The notes under the pieces are model-generated. The model searched no databases, was not told the DNA's origin, and was given only the letters and a program-made list of their open reading frames with translations. Below, in pieces: positions 9,012 through 17,780 of a stretch of DNA of 64,000 bases. The translations under genes and the position numbers were made by a program. The stretch lies in assembly GCF_001442805.1 (NCBI RefSeq), contig NZ_CP011131.1, positions 5,208,001 to 5,272,000 of the forward strand, written 5' to 3'. Within the stretch, counting starts at the first letter, position 1. Each line of letters opens with the position of its first letter. Source of the DNA: Lysobacter gummosus. Its GTDB lineage: Bacteria; Pseudomonadota; Gammaproteobacteria; Xanthomonadales; Xanthomonadaceae.

Positions 9012-10271
9012 TCACACCGCGCCGCCGCGCTCTTCCGCCATCGGCAGCGGCGCCGCCAGCGGCGGCTCCTCGGCCGAAGTGACGCGGCCGACCCACCACG
9101 CCGAGCACAGCGCGAGCGCGGCGGCGATCCAGCCCACCGTGCCGTAGCCGACGATGTGGCCGCTGGCGTCGGTGCTCAGCATCAAGCCGCCGAGCCACGC
9201 GCCCAGGCCGGTGCCCAGGGACATCATCGCGCTGTTGGCGCTGAGGTAGGCGCCGCGTTGCGCCGCTTGCGGGACCGTGGTCTGCAACGCCTGCAACGGC
9301 ACCATGCGGCCGTTCATCGACACCATGAAGAACGGGAAGAACATCAGCATCGCGACGAAACCGACCGCCGGCAGATGGGTGATGAACAACACCGGCAGCA
9401 ACGACACCACCACCGCGATCCGGTACACCAACTGCTTGCCGTAGCGGTCGGCCAGGCGCCCGATCAGGCGCGAGGTGAAGAACGCCGCCACGCCGCCAGC
9501 CATGTACATCCACGACAGCTGCGCCGGGTCGATGCCGTGGTTGGCGACCAGCATCGGCGAGATGAAGGGAATCACCAGCATCTGCGAGGTGGTCAACATC
9601 AAGGTCAAGGCGAAGGCGTTGAGGTGGCGCGAGCTTGCGAACAGCTTGAACAGATTCGGCAAGGCCTGGCTCAACGGCACCGGCAGCCGCGACAGATGCT
9701 GATTCAGCGGCGGCACCAGGCGCGAGCCGCCGATCCAAACCAGCACCGACAAGGCCACCAGCAGCCAGAACGGCGCCGACCAGTGGAAGTGCGCGCCCAG
9801 CAGCACCCCGGCCGGAACGCCGAGCACTGAGGCGATCGCGAAGGAGGTCATCACCGTGCCGGTGGCGACGCCGCGTCGCTGCGCGGGCACCACGTCGGCG
9901 ATGATCGCCATGATGATCGAGCTGAGCACGCCGCCGCTGATGCCGGCGAACGCGCGCGAAGCCAGCAGCAAGGCGTAGCTGTCGGCCAGCGCGCAGGCCA
10001 GGTTGGAGACCGCGAACAGCGCGTACATGGCCAGCAGCAGTTTGCGCCGGTCGAAACGGTCGATATAGGTGGCGGCGAGCAGGCCGGACAGGCCGGCGCA
10101 GATCGAATAGGCCGACACCGCGGCGGCGAACTGCGCCGGCGACACATGCAACGCATGCATGATCTGCGGACCCAACGGCATCATCACCATGAAATCCATG
10201 ATGAGAGTGAACTGGGTCAGCATGAGCAGCCACAGCAGGCGGCGCTCTTGGGGAAGGGGTAACGAGTACAT
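9012..10271 (-). CDS. MFS transporter (DHA-type exporter)
   Basis: A 419-residue inner-membrane major facilitator with 12 predicted helices. The frame continues upstream to 10457, but the ATG at 10271 (MYSLPLPQERRLLWLL) has an AAGGA site five bases ahead and starts directly at the first helix. The motif-A region reads GLLAATYIDRFDRRKLLL and a second copy reads RLIGRLADRYGKQLVYR. The gene lies 40 bases downstream of a siderophore-interacting flavoprotein with a PadR regulator before it. Siderophore or drug efflux is a reasonable inference; the substrate is not shown by sequence. Confidence 0.85.
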   Translation of the reverse strand: MYSLPLPQERRLLWLLMLTQFTLIMDFMVMMPLGPQIMHALHVSPAQFAAAVSAYSICAGLSGLLAATYIDRFDRRKLLLAMYALFAVSNLACALADSYALLLASRAFAGISGGVLSSIIMAIIADVVPAQRRGVATGTVMTSFAIASVLGVPAGVLLGAHFHWSAPFWLLVALSVLVWIGGSRLVPPLNQHLSRLPVPLSQALPNLFKLFASSRHLNAFALTLMLTTSQMLVIPFISPMLVANHGIDPAQLSWMYMAGGVAAFFTSRLIGRLADRYGKQLVYRIAVVVSLLPVLFITHLPAVGFVAMLMFFPFFMVSMNGRMVPLQALQTTVPQAAQRGAYLSANSAMMSLGTGLGAWLGGLMLSTDASGHIVGYGTVGWIAAALALCSAWWVGRVTSAEEPPLAAPLPMAEERGGAV

Positions 10272-10311
10272 GGGGGTCCTTGCGGTCGGGGCGGCCGCGA
10301 TCGGGGAGATT

Positions 10312-11127
10312 TCAGTCTTCGAAATGGTCGTGCACGTCCTGCGCGCCGCGCTTCCAGTAACCCGACGCGTGCAGGCGCGATTTGTCGATGCCGCGTTCGC
10401 CGAGCAGATGCTGGCGCACGGCGCGGATCGCGCTGGATTCGCCGGCGGCCCAGACATAGCCTTCGCCAGTGGGCAGCGGCAGTTCGCTCACCGCGCGCAG
10501 CAATTCCTCGCCGTTCGCGGATGAAGCGTTGCGGTAGCACCACAGAATCTGCAAGGTCGCGGCGCTGGCGAAATCGATGCGCGCGCTCGCATCGGCGACT
10601 TCCACCACCGCGATGGCGAGCGTCGTCGCCGGCAGCTCCTGCACACGCCGCGCGATCGCCGGCAAGGCGGTGTCGTCGCCAATCAGCAGATGCCAGTCGA
10701 ATCCGGGCGGAATCACGCGAGAGCCGCGCGGGCCGCCGATGCCGAGGTACTGCCCGACCTGCGCCTGCATCGCCCACGCCGTGGCCGGGCCGGCGTCGTG
10801 CAGGGCGAACTCGATGTCGAGTTCAAGCGCATCCGGGTCGAAACGTCGCGGGGTGAAATCGCGCACCACCGGCCGCGGCGCATCGGCGGCGTAGCTCAGG
10901 CCGTTGGCGCCCAGCTCCGGCAGTACCGGGCGATCCTGCCCGGGCGCGGGGAAAAACACTTTGACGTGATCGTCGAACGAAGCGGAGGCGAAGTCGTGCA
11001 GATCCTCGCCGCTCAGGGTGACGCGGCGCAGATGCGGCGTCACCGCCTGCACTCGCGCCACGCGCAACAGACGCAGCTTCAGCGGATGGCGGACGCGCAC
11101 GACTGCCAGATCGTCGGGTTGTTGCAT
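10312..11127 (-). CDS. Siderophore-interacting protein (FAD/NAD(P)H ferric-siderophore reductase)
   Basis: A 271-residue cytoplasmic flavoprotein of the ViuB/SIP family, which releases iron from imported ferric siderophores by reduction. The FAD-binding half includes VTPHLRRVTLSGEDL and PRPVVRDFTPRRFD (the RxYTxR-type flavin motif, here RDFTPRR). The C-terminal half includes WHLLIGDDTALPAIARRVQELP and GYVWAAGESSAIRAVRQHLLGERG, typical of the SIP C-terminal domain. It is preceded by an AAGG site. It sits between PadR and an MFS transporter, all minus strand. An iron link is also suggested by the TonB-dependent receptor at the window start, though that is distant. Confidence 0.9.
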   Translation of the reverse strand: MQQPDDLAVVRVRHPLKLRLLRVARVQAVTPHLRRVTLSGEDLHDFASASFDDHVKVFFPAPGQDRPVLPELGANGLSYAADAPRPVVRDFTPRRFDPDALELDIEFALHDAGPATAWAMQAQVGQYLGIGGPRGSRVIPPGFDWHLLIGDDTALPAIARRVQELPATTLAIAVVEVADASARIDFASAATLQILWCYRNASSANGEELLRAVSELPLPTGEGYVWAAGESSAIRAVRQHLLGERGIDKSRLHASGYWKRGAQDVHDHFED

Positions 11128-11198
11128 GCAAAGGCCTTGTGTCGGCGTATGCCGGCTGGAGTGGAGAAAACCACCGGAGTGCGCGGACGCGGCGAAGG

Positions 11199-11906
11199 TC
11201 AGTCGTTGCCGCCTTCGATTTCGCGCGTCGCCCGCCGCAGGATTTCGGCGATCCGGCGCTGCTCGGCGACGGGCACGTTTTCGTGGCGGAACAACGCGGT
11301 CTTCAGCGCGCGCCGGGCGTTGATCAACTCCGGCAGCCAGCCGTCTTCGCCGGGATCGTTCGGGTCTTCGCCGGCCAGCGCGCGCCGCACCGAATCCATC
11401 TTGCGGGCGATATGCGTCAGCTTGGCGAACATCATATCGACGCGTTCGCGGTTGGCGGCCAGATGCGCGCGGCCCGGTTCGGCGAGCGCGTATCGCTTGC
11501 GGTTGCCCTCGACTTCGACGGTGACGTAACCCAGTTCTTCCAGATAAGTCAGCGCCGGATACACCATGCCGGGGCTGGGGCTGTAGAAACCGTTCGAACG
11601 CGTTTGCAGCGCCTTGATCAATTCGTAGCCATGGCTGGGCTGGTCTTCCAGCAGGGCCAGCAGCAGCGATTGCAGATCGTCGGAGGTGAACTTGCGGCCG
11701 CGCGGGAAACCGTCGCCGCCATCGAAGCCACCCGGAAAACCGCCGCCGCCCGGACCCGGTCCGAAACCGCCCCGGCCGCCGCGGCCACCGCCGCGGTGAT
11801 GACGGCCCGCGGTCTCGGAGAAGGGATGGCAGGACGCCCGGTCGAAGCGCGAAAAGCTTTCAAAATCAAAGGGCCAGCGTTGGCCATGCAGGAGGTGACG
11901 AAACAT
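11199..11906 (-). CDS. PadR-family transcriptional regulator with glycine-rich N-terminus
   Basis: A 235-residue regulator. Residues about 70-160 form the PadR winged helix (FTSDDLQSLLLALLEDQPSHGYELIKAL...GMVYPALTYLEELGYV...RKRYALAEPGRAHL), followed by a helical dimerisation tail. About 30 residues before it form a Gly/Arg/Pro-rich linker (HHRGGGRGGRGGFGPGPGGG). Similar long PadR proteins with Gly-rich N-termini sit next to SIP/transporter genes in other proteobacteria (recalled, not checked). The gene is first in a minus-strand run PadR-SIP-MFS, and two palindromes lie just upstream, so autoregulation and control of the run are likely. Confidence 0.85.
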   Translation of the reverse strand: MFRHLLHGQRWPFDFESFSRFDRASCHPFSETAGRHHRGGGRGGRGGFGPGPGGGGFPGGFDGGDGFPRGRKFTSDDLQSLLLALLEDQPSHGYELIKALQTRSNGFYSPSPGMVYPALTYLEELGYVTVEVEGNRKRYALAEPGRAHLAANRERVDMMFAKLTHIARKMDSVRRALAGEDPNDPGEDGWLPELINARRALKTALFRHENVPVAEQRRIAEILRRATREIEGGND

Positions 11907-11920
11907 GAGGGAGGCACCTT

Positions 11921-11958
11921 ACCTATCAGAAGATAGGTCTTAAGATATATATCGTAAG
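11921..11958. promoter_or_regulatory. Probable PadR operator: two adjacent palindromes
   Basis: Two dyads lie back to back 15 bases upstream of the PadR start: acctatcagaagataggt (11921-11938, 6-bp arms) and cttaagatatatatcgtaag (11939-11958, near-perfect 20-mer with one mismatched pair). The AT-rich core contrasts with the surrounding high GC. PadR proteins commonly bind such AT-rich dyads at their own promoters. Confidence 0.65.
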
Positions 11959-12140
11959 ATACGTCGTCAAGCGCCAGAACCGATCGCGGGCGACCGTTCG
12001 TCGGCAGGTCCGGGCCCGGATCTTCGCGCGGGCCGCAGGCGGCAAACGACGCCCCGCCCGGCGATGGCGCACGCGCCGCCCGCCCAGCCGCGGGCCGCCA
12101 CCGCATTCGTTCAAAGCACCGCGCGCGGCGCCGCTGCGAC

Positions 12141-13061
12141 TCAACCGGCCGGATCGGCCCACGGCGCTTTTTCGAACTTGCGCGCCAGATAGTCGATCAA
12201 GGCCTGCACCCGCTGCGGCCGCATGCGCCCGGGCGGGGTGACGATGTGCAGCGCGATCGGCGGCGGCGACCACTCCGGCATCGCCGCTTCCAGCTTGCCG
12301 CTGCGCAGTTCGCGCCAGACCAGGAATTCCGGCTGCAGCGCCAGTCCCAGCCCCGCCAGCAACGCCGGATTCAAAGCTTCGGCGTTGTTGACCCGCAGCG
12401 GCGCCGGCAGGCTGATCGAGAAATCGCCGTGGCGCTTGTGAGTGAAACGCCAGGCATTGCCGAACCGCGAGTAGGTGTACAACAAGGCGCGGTGCTCGGT
12501 GAGTTGGCGCGGATGCGTCGGCCGGCCATGGGCTTCGAAATACCCCGGCGAGCCCACCAGCACGATGCGCACGCCGCACAGACGCCGCGCCAGCAGGCTC
12601 GAATCGGCCAGCGCCGAGATCCGCAGCGCCAGGTCGTAGCCGCCGCCGACCAGATCGGTGACGCCGTCGTCGAACACGATTTCCAGGGCGATGTCCGGAT
12701 AGCGGCGCATGAACTCGGGCAGCAGCGGCGACAGATGGGCGATGCCGAACGACATCGGCACGGCGATGCGCACCTGCCCGCTCGGGCTCTTGGCCTGCGC
12801 GGTGATTTCCGCTTCCACCGCCTCGCCCTCGGCGAGGATGCGGCTGGCGCGCTCGAGCGCACCGCGTCCGCTTTCGGTCAGCGACATGCGCCGCGAGGTG
12901 CGATGGAACAGCACCGTCTTCAGGCGCGTTTCCAGGCGGGTGACCGCCTTGGACACGGTCGCCTGCGACAGCCCGAACTCGACCGCGGTGCGGGCGAAGG
13001 AACCGGTCTCGGCGACTTTGGCGAAGATCGCCCAGGCTTCCAGGTCGGGCAGCTTGTTCAT
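12141..13061 (-). CDS. LysR-family transcriptional regulator
   Basis: A 306-residue LysR protein with an N-terminal helix-turn-helix (IFAKVAETGSFARTAVEFGLSQATVSKAVTRLE) and a C-terminal effector domain of the CrgA-like type. The ATG at 13061 (MNKLPDLEAW) starts just before the DNA-binding domain; a longer frame to 13619 would run through the divergent pirin gene. It is transcribed away from the pirin gene, the classic layout for a LysR regulator of its neighbour. The co-inducer is unknown. Confidence 0.85.
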   Translation of the reverse strand: MNKLPDLEAWAIFAKVAETGSFARTAVEFGLSQATVSKAVTRLETRLKTVLFHRTSRRMSLTESGRGALERASRILAEGEAVEAEITAQAKSPSGQVRIAVPMSFGIAHLSPLLPEFMRRYPDIALEIVFDDGVTDLVGGGYDLALRISALADSSLLARRLCGVRIVLVGSPGYFEAHGRPTHPRQLTEHRALLYTYSRFGNAWRFTHKRHGDFSISLPAPLRVNNAEALNPALLAGLGLALQPEFLVWRELRSGKLEAAMPEWSPPPIALHIVTPPGRMRPQRVQALIDYLARKFEKAPWADPAG

Positions 13062-13072
13062 GTCTATTTTGG

Positions 13073-13084
13073 AAACGATCGTTT
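13073..13084. promoter_or_regulatory. Palindrome in LysR-pirin divergent promoter
   Basis: Perfect 12-bp palindrome aaacgatcgttt in the 96-bp gap between the divergent LysR and pirin genes, 11 bases upstream of the LysR start. Its position fits a LysR autoregulatory site. Inference only. Confidence 0.4.
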
Positions 13085-13157
13085 TCGATTGGTTCGATTC
13101 TAAAGCCAGTCGCATCGGCCTATCGTGACCGCCAAGCACAAACACAGGAGCACGGAC

Positions 13158-13859
13158 ATGATCGAACATCGCCCTTACCAAAGCCTCGGCGGCGCCAACC
13201 ACGGCTGGCTCGACGCCAAGCACCACTTCTCGTTCTCCAGCTACCGCGACGACGCACGCATGGGCTGGGGCGCGCTGCGGGTCTGGAACGACGACACCAT
13301 CCAGGCCAACAGCGGCTTTCCGCCGCATTCGCACGCCGACATGGAAATCATCACCTACGTCCGCGAAGGCGCGATCACCCACCAGGACAACCTCGGCAAC
13401 CGCGGCCGCACCGAGGCCGGCGACGTGCAGGTGATGAGCGCGGGCACCGGCATCCAGCACGCCGAATACAACCTGGAGCCCGAGACCACGCGCATCTTCC
13501 AGATCTGGATCATTCCCGATCAGCGCGGCGGCGCGCCGACCTGGGGCAGCAAGCCGTTCCCCAAGAGCGATCGCTCCGGCCGCTTCGTCGTATTGGCCAG
13601 CGGCATCGAAGGCGATCACGACACCCTGCCCATCCGCGCCGATGCGCGCGTGCTCGGCCTGACGCTGGCCGCCGGCGAATCGGCTGAGTACGTATTCGGC
13701 GAAGGACGCTACGGCTATCTGGTGCCGTCCACGGGCACGGTCGAAGTCGATGGCCTGCGCTTGCAGGCGCGCGACGGCGCGGCGATCCGCGATCAGGCCT
13801 CGATCCGGGTCACCGCGATCGAAGACGCCGAGCTGGTGCTGGTCGATACCGCGGGCTGA
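13158..13859 (+). CDS. Pirin family protein (bicupin, possible quercetin dioxygenase)
   Basis: A 233-residue pirin/YhhW-type bicupin. The N-terminal cupin has the metal-site motif FPPHSHADMEIITYVREG followed by HQDNLGNRG and SAGTGIQHAEYN (three His and a Glu bind the metal). The C-terminal YhhW-like cupin begins near residue 145. Bacterial pirins of this kind can act as quercetin 2,3-dioxygenases, but physiological roles vary. The ATG at 13158 has an AGGAG site ten bases upstream; an in-frame ATG at 13125 lacks one. Divergent from a LysR regulator that probably controls it. Confidence 0.9.
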   Translation: MIEHRPYQSLGGANHGWLDAKHHFSFSSYRDDARMGWGALRVWNDDTIQANSGFPPHSHADMEIITYVREGAITHQDNLGNRGRTEAGDVQVMSAGTGIQHAEYNLEPETTRIFQIWIIPDQRGGAPTWGSKPFPKSDRSGRFVVLASGIEGDHDTLPIRADARVLGLTLAAGESAEYVFGEGRYGYLVPSTGTVEVDGLRLQARDGAAIRDQASIRVTAIEDAELVLVDTAG

Positions 13860-13951
13860 TCGCCGCCCGCGCAGCCCACGCGGCGCCGCAGTGTCGCGCG
13901 GCGCCGCGATGGCGCACGATGGGCGGGAAATTTCTCGCGGAGCCCCATCGC

Positions 13952-14893
13952 ATGATCGATCTGCAACCGCTGCGCGAGCTCAGGTTCGCGGCCGGGCGCG
14001 CCCTGCCCGATCGCCTCAGCGCGGCCAGCGGCATCGTCGCCGCGGGCGAGTTCCTGTACGTGATCGCCGACGATGAGCTGTATCTGGGCGTGTTCGACCT
14101 GGCCGGACAACGCGACGGCGAATGGCTGCGCATCTTCGACGGCGAACTGCCCGAGCAAGCGGCCGCGCGCAAGGCGAGCAAACCCGATCTGGAAGCGCTG
14201 GTGCGGTTGCCGGCGTTCTCCGGTTATCCGCACGGCGCCTTGCTGGCGCTGCCCTCCGGCTCCAAGCCCAACCGCCGGACCGGTGTATTGCTGGGTCTGG
14301 ACGATGCCGGCGCCTTGCGCGGGGAGCCGCGGCGCGTGGATCTGTCCGCGTTGTACGCACCGTTGCAGCGTGGCTTGCCCGCGTTGAATCTCGAAGGCGC
14401 GGTGGTGTGCGCGCAGGAGCTGGTGCTGTTGCAGCGCGCCAGCGGCGACCATCCGCACAATGCCCTGATCCGCTTTCCCCTGGCCTCGCTGCTGCATGCG
14501 CTGGGCGCCGATGGCGAGCCGCGCCTGCCCGAGTTGCCGGCGAACGTACAGAGGGTGGAGCTGCCGCGGATCGAAGGCGTCGCGTTGGGCTTCACCGACG
14601 CGGCGGCCTTGGCCGACGGCCGGCTGGTCTTCAGCGCGGTCGCGGAAAACGTCCACGACACCTATAACGACGGCCCCTGCGTCGGCGCGGCGGTCGGCAT
14701 CGTCGCGCTCGACGGGCAGTTGCAGCATCTGGATTTCGTGCGGCCGGTGCGCAAGATCGAAGGCATCGCCGCGCAACACGACGGCGCCTTCATCGACCTG
14801 CTGCTGGCCACCGATGCCGACGATCGCGGCGCGGCGGGCGTCCTGTACAGCGCGCGGCTCGCGCTCGCGGAGCCGGCCGGGCTGGCGCGCTGA
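13952..14893 (+). CDS. Conserved hypothetical protein, propeller-like
   Basis: A 313-residue soluble protein without signal peptide. Repeating blocks (GEFLYVIADDELYLGVFDL, RTGVLLGLDDAGALRGEPRRVDLSALY, GFTDAAALADGRLVFSAVAE, GPCVGAAVGIVALDGQLQHLDFVRPVRKIEGIAA) suggest a beta-propeller. I cannot name its function. The ATG at 13952 (MIDLQPL) is preferred to 13919 because the intervening residues look like untranslated leader. About 90 bases separate it from the pirin gene; cotranscription is possible. Confidence 0.7.
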   Translation: MIDLQPLRELRFAAGRALPDRLSAASGIVAAGEFLYVIADDELYLGVFDLAGQRDGEWLRIFDGELPEQAAARKASKPDLEALVRLPAFSGYPHGALLALPSGSKPNRRTGVLLGLDDAGALRGEPRRVDLSALYAPLQRGLPALNLEGAVVCAQELVLLQRASGDHPHNALIRFPLASLLHALGADGEPRLPELPANVQRVELPRIEGVALGFTDAAALADGRLVFSAVAENVHDTYNDGPCVGAAVGIVALDGQLQHLDFVRPVRKIEGIAAQHDGAFIDLLLATDADDRGAAGVLYSARLALAEPAGLAR

Positions 14894-14932
14894 ACTCCGG
14901 CGGTCTGGCGCCGCCCGAGTTGCGTGCGATCG

Positions 14933-15835
14933 TCAGCCCGCGCCCTGTCGCATCGTCGCGTAATGCGCGCGCATGAATTCGGTGAAGACGCGCACCTTGG
15001 CCGGCAGCGCGCGGGCGTGCGGATACAAGGCGAAATAATGGCGCCGGCCGGCGTCGTGCTGCGGCAATATTCGCAGCAGACGCCCGGCGGCGAGATCGCC
15101 GTGCACGGTCAGATAGGTCAGCGCGGCGATGCCCTGCCCGGCCATCACCGCCGCGTGCAGGGCGACGATCGAATCCAGCCGCAATCGCTCGCCCGTGCTG
15201 ACGCTGCCGTCGTCGCCGTGCGGCGAACTCAATTGCAGCGCCGCACCGTCGCCCGCATACGTCAACAGCTGATGTTCGCGCAGATCGGCGACCGCGCGCG
15301 GCAGGCCGTGCTGGGCGATGTACTGCGGCGCGGCGACCAGCACGCGCTCGGACACCGCCAGCTCGCGCGCGACCAGACCGCTGTCGGCCAGCGGCCCGCT
15401 GACGCGGATCGCCATGTCGAAGCCGCCCTTGATCAGATCGACCATGCGATCGTCGCAGGACAGATCCAGATCGATGCGCGGATGGCGCTGCATGAAACCG
15501 GGCAGCCACTGCGCCAGTTCCAGCGCGCCGATCGCATGCGGCAGGCTCAGGCGCAGCACGCCCGACGGCTGCGCCGCATCGCCGCTCAATCGTTGCTGCG
15601 CCGCGTCCAGCCGTTCGAGAATATCGATGCAGTCGCGGTAGTAGTGCGCGCCGGCCTCGGTGGTGGTGAGGCCGCGGCTGTTGCGGTTGAGCAGGCGCAC
15701 GCCCAGGTGCGCCTCCAGCTGCGCGAGCTGGCGCGACAGCGAGGTGTGGCTGGTATCCAGGCGTTCGGCGGCCTTCGTGAAGCTTCCGGATTCGACGATG
15801 CTCCGGTAAGCGCGCATGGCTGACAATTGATCCAT
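14933..15835 (-). CDS. LysR-family transcriptional regulator
   Basis: A 300-residue LysR protein of the CrgA/DsdC-like clade. The helix-turn-helix covers residues 5-64 (MRAYRSIVESGSFTKAAERLDTSHTSLSRQLAQLEAHLG), then a periplasmic-binding-protein-like effector domain. A GGAG site sits seven bases before the ATG. The cysteine hydrolase gene lies upstream on the same strand, 61 bases away, so here the regulator is downstream of its neighbour rather than divergent from it. Target genes are not evident. Confidence 0.85.
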   Translation of the reverse strand: MDQLSAMRAYRSIVESGSFTKAAERLDTSHTSLSRQLAQLEAHLGVRLLNRNSRGLTTTEAGAHYYRDCIDILERLDAAQQRLSGDAAQPSGVLRLSLPHAIGALELAQWLPGFMQRHPRIDLDLSCDDRMVDLIKGGFDMAIRVSGPLADSGLVARELAVSERVLVAAPQYIAQHGLPRAVADLREHQLLTYAGDGAALQLSSPHGDDGSVSTGERLRLDSIVALHAAVMAGQGIAALTYLTVHGDLAAGRLLRILPQHDAGRRHYFALYPHARALPAKVRVFTEFMRAHYATMRQGAG

Positions 15836-15896
15836 CGCTGCACTCCAGTGAACGGCATCGGCGCCGCGCCGATGCCGTGTTCTGGCGCGAAGGGTA

Positions 15897-16601
15897 TCAG
15901 CGCACCGGCAGGGCGAGGATCTGTGCGGTGGTCATGACATCGCCGAAGGTGTCCTCGATCGAAGCCAGCGCCGAGGCGTGCAGTTGCTTATGGCCAACCT
16001 TCGATCCGTCGCGCAGGGTCAGATCGCGGGTGGCGCTGGCATCGGAGGACACGATCACCCGATAGCCCTTGGCTGCCGCATCGCGCGCGGCGCCGGCGAC
16101 ACAGGCGTGGGTCTGCAGGCCGGCGATGATCAGGGTATCGGCGCCGGCCTCGTGCAAGGCTGTCTCGATCGCGGCGGCGGACGCGCCGGCGAATACGCTG
16201 ACCGCATCCTTCTTCACCACCGTCTCGCCGCTGCGCGGCTGCATATCGGGGTGAAACGCCACCGTCTTGCCGCCGTCGGCGAACACCGGCGCCCCGGCCG
16301 GCAGCACGTGCTGGACGTGGATCACGCGGATGTGGTGGGCGTCGGCGAAATCCAGCAGGCGGCGGGTTTGCCGCAACGCGGCTTCGCCATCGGCGATGGG
16401 CATGCGCCCGCCGGGGAAGTATTCGTTCTGGAAGTCGATGACCAACAGCGCGGTCTTGTCCGCATGCAACTGCGCGATCGGTTCGGCGCCGGCCATATCG
16501 CGAATAGTCGGATGCGGCGCGGGCGTCGCCGCCTGAGCGTCGATGTTGCCGAGTGCGGCCATTCCAAGCGCGGCCATTCCGAGAAAAGCAGAGATTCGCA
16601 T
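15897..16601 (-). CDS. Secreted cysteine hydrolase (isochorismatase-like)
   Basis: A 234-residue exported member of the isochorismatase superfamily, which hydrolyses amide or vinyl-ether bonds in small molecules (nicotinamidase-like). The catalytic triad is visible: Asp in ALLVIDFQNEYFPGG, Lys in TVVKKDAVSVF and Cys in LQTHACVAGAARDAA. The signal peptide contains a short internal duplication (GMAALGMAALG) and ends near IDAQAATP. Most family members are cytoplasmic; a signal peptide is less common. The ATG at 16601 is chosen because it begins the signal sequence. Substrate unknown. Confidence 0.85.
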   Translation of the reverse strand: MRISAFLGMAALGMAALGNIDAQAATPAPHPTIRDMAGAEPIAQLHADKTALLVIDFQNEYFPGGRMPIADGEAALRQTRRLLDFADAHHIRVIHVQHVLPAGAPVFADGGKTVAFHPDMQPRSGETVVKKDAVSVFAGASAAAIETALHEAGADTLIIAGLQTHACVAGAARDAAAKGYRVIVSSDASATRDLTLRDGSKVGHKQLHASALASIEDTFGDVMTTAQILALPVR

Positions 16602-16677
16602 GCGGGAGCCCGTTCGTTGTCGAGGGCGCCATGATGCCGGCCGCGGATCGGATGCCTCAGAGGCCTGCGCGAACAAC

Positions 16678-16700
16678 ATCTGTGCGGTTTGCGCACAGAT
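16678..16700. repeat. Inverted repeat between AraC gene and cysteine hydrolase
   Basis: Perfect 9-bp arms (atctgtgcg / cgcacagat) with a 5-base loop, in the gap after the AraC-type gene and 76 bases before the cysteine hydrolase start, both read on the minus strand. On that strand it is followed by GTTGTT, so it may terminate the AraC transcript or act as an operator for the hydrolase. Confidence 0.4.
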
Positions 16701-16828
16701 CGATGGATACGACGAGTCGGCAGATGCGGGCCGGTTTCAGCAAAGAGGAAAAGGAGCAACCGGCGGCGCCGCTGGCGCGGGTGAACGCCAATCCGGACAG
16801 ATGCCGTAACGCCGCCGCGCGGCGCCCG

Positions 16829-17668
16829 CTACGGACTCTTGTTGCCCAGCGTCTCGTTCTTCCACAGCCGCGGCGACATGCCGGTCGAGGCCTTGAACGC
16901 GCGCGACAAGGCCGCTTCGCTGCCGTAGCCGACCTCCATCGCGATCAACTTCAACGGCCGTCCGCTCAGCAGCGCTTGCTGGGCCAGACCCACGCGCCAT
17001 TGCTGCAGATAGGTGCCCGGCGTGCAGCCCACCGCATCGCGGAACGCATTGGCGAAGACGCTGCGCGACATGCCGGCGCGCGCGGCCAGCGAATCCAGGG
17101 TCCAGTCGCGATCGGGCGTTTCGTGGATCGCCACCAGCGCATGCCGCAACTGCGGATGCGACAGACCGGCGAGCATGCCGACGCGGGTGCGGCCGCTTTC
17201 CATCAGATGGCGCAGCACCTGGATCAGCACGACTTCGAACAAACGGTTGACCAGCGCCTGACGGCCGCAGCGGTGGTCGAAGGCTTCCTCGAACAACAAC
17301 GCCAGCACGTGCGCGGCGCCGTCGATTTCATCCAGGGCGATGCACACGAACCCGGGCAGCGCGGCGGCGATCGGATTGGCCGCGCCGCCTTCGAAATGCA
17401 GGTTGGCGCAGGCCAGATCAGCGCCGCGCTCGCCATCGGTGATGAAGCGGTGCGCCATCGGCCGCGGATACAGCAGCAGGCTCGGCGCGTCGATGCGCAG
17501 GCCGGGCTCGCCGTCGTGGACGATCTCGACCGCGCCGCCGCGCACCAGATGCAGTTGGCCGGCGCCGTGCTCCGGGGCCAGGTCGTTGATGCCGCACAGG
17601 GCGCCGGCGTGGAACAGCCGGGCGCTGGCGGAAAAGCGTTCGAGCAGGGCTTCGAGGCGGTCGGTCAT
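16829..17668 (-). CDS. AraC-family transcriptional regulator, cupin type
   Basis: A 279-residue regulator. The N-terminal half is a cupin-like ligand domain (GAGQLHLVRGGAVEIVHDGEPGLRI, LLLYPRPMAHRF). The C-terminal 100 residues are the twin helix-turn-helix (LDSLAARAGMSRSVFANAFRDAVGCTPGTYLQQWRVGLAQQALL...IAMEVGYGSEAALSRAFKASTGMSPRLWK). The frame extends to a TTG at 17686, but the ATG at 17668 (MTDRLEALL) is more natural. It is divergent from a secreted alpha/beta hydrolase gene, which is its most likely target. Confidence 0.9.
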   Translation of the reverse strand: MTDRLEALLERFSASARLFHAGALCGINDLAPEHGAGQLHLVRGGAVEIVHDGEPGLRIDAPSLLLYPRPMAHRFITDGERGADLACANLHFEGGAANPIAAALPGFVCIALDEIDGAAHVLALLFEEAFDHRCGRQALVNRLFEVVLIQVLRHLMESGRTRVGMLAGLSHPQLRHALVAIHETPDRDWTLDSLAARAGMSRSVFANAFRDAVGCTPGTYLQQWRVGLAQQALLSGRPLKLIAMEVGYGSEAALSRAFKASTGMSPRLWKNETLGNKSP

Positions 17669-17780
17669 GAAAATACGATCAGTCAAGTTTTACGAACTAT
17701 ACGTTACGTACCGTCCCGAGCGCTCACGCAAAGTACGTCTCACGGGCCAGCCGCCCGCCACCTAACCCGGAGAGACCGCC

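Noticed and set aside
11926..12579. 217-codon minus-strand frame between PadR and LysR
   Set aside because: Overlaps the LysR reading frame and the PadR operator region; no domain or ribosome-binding site.
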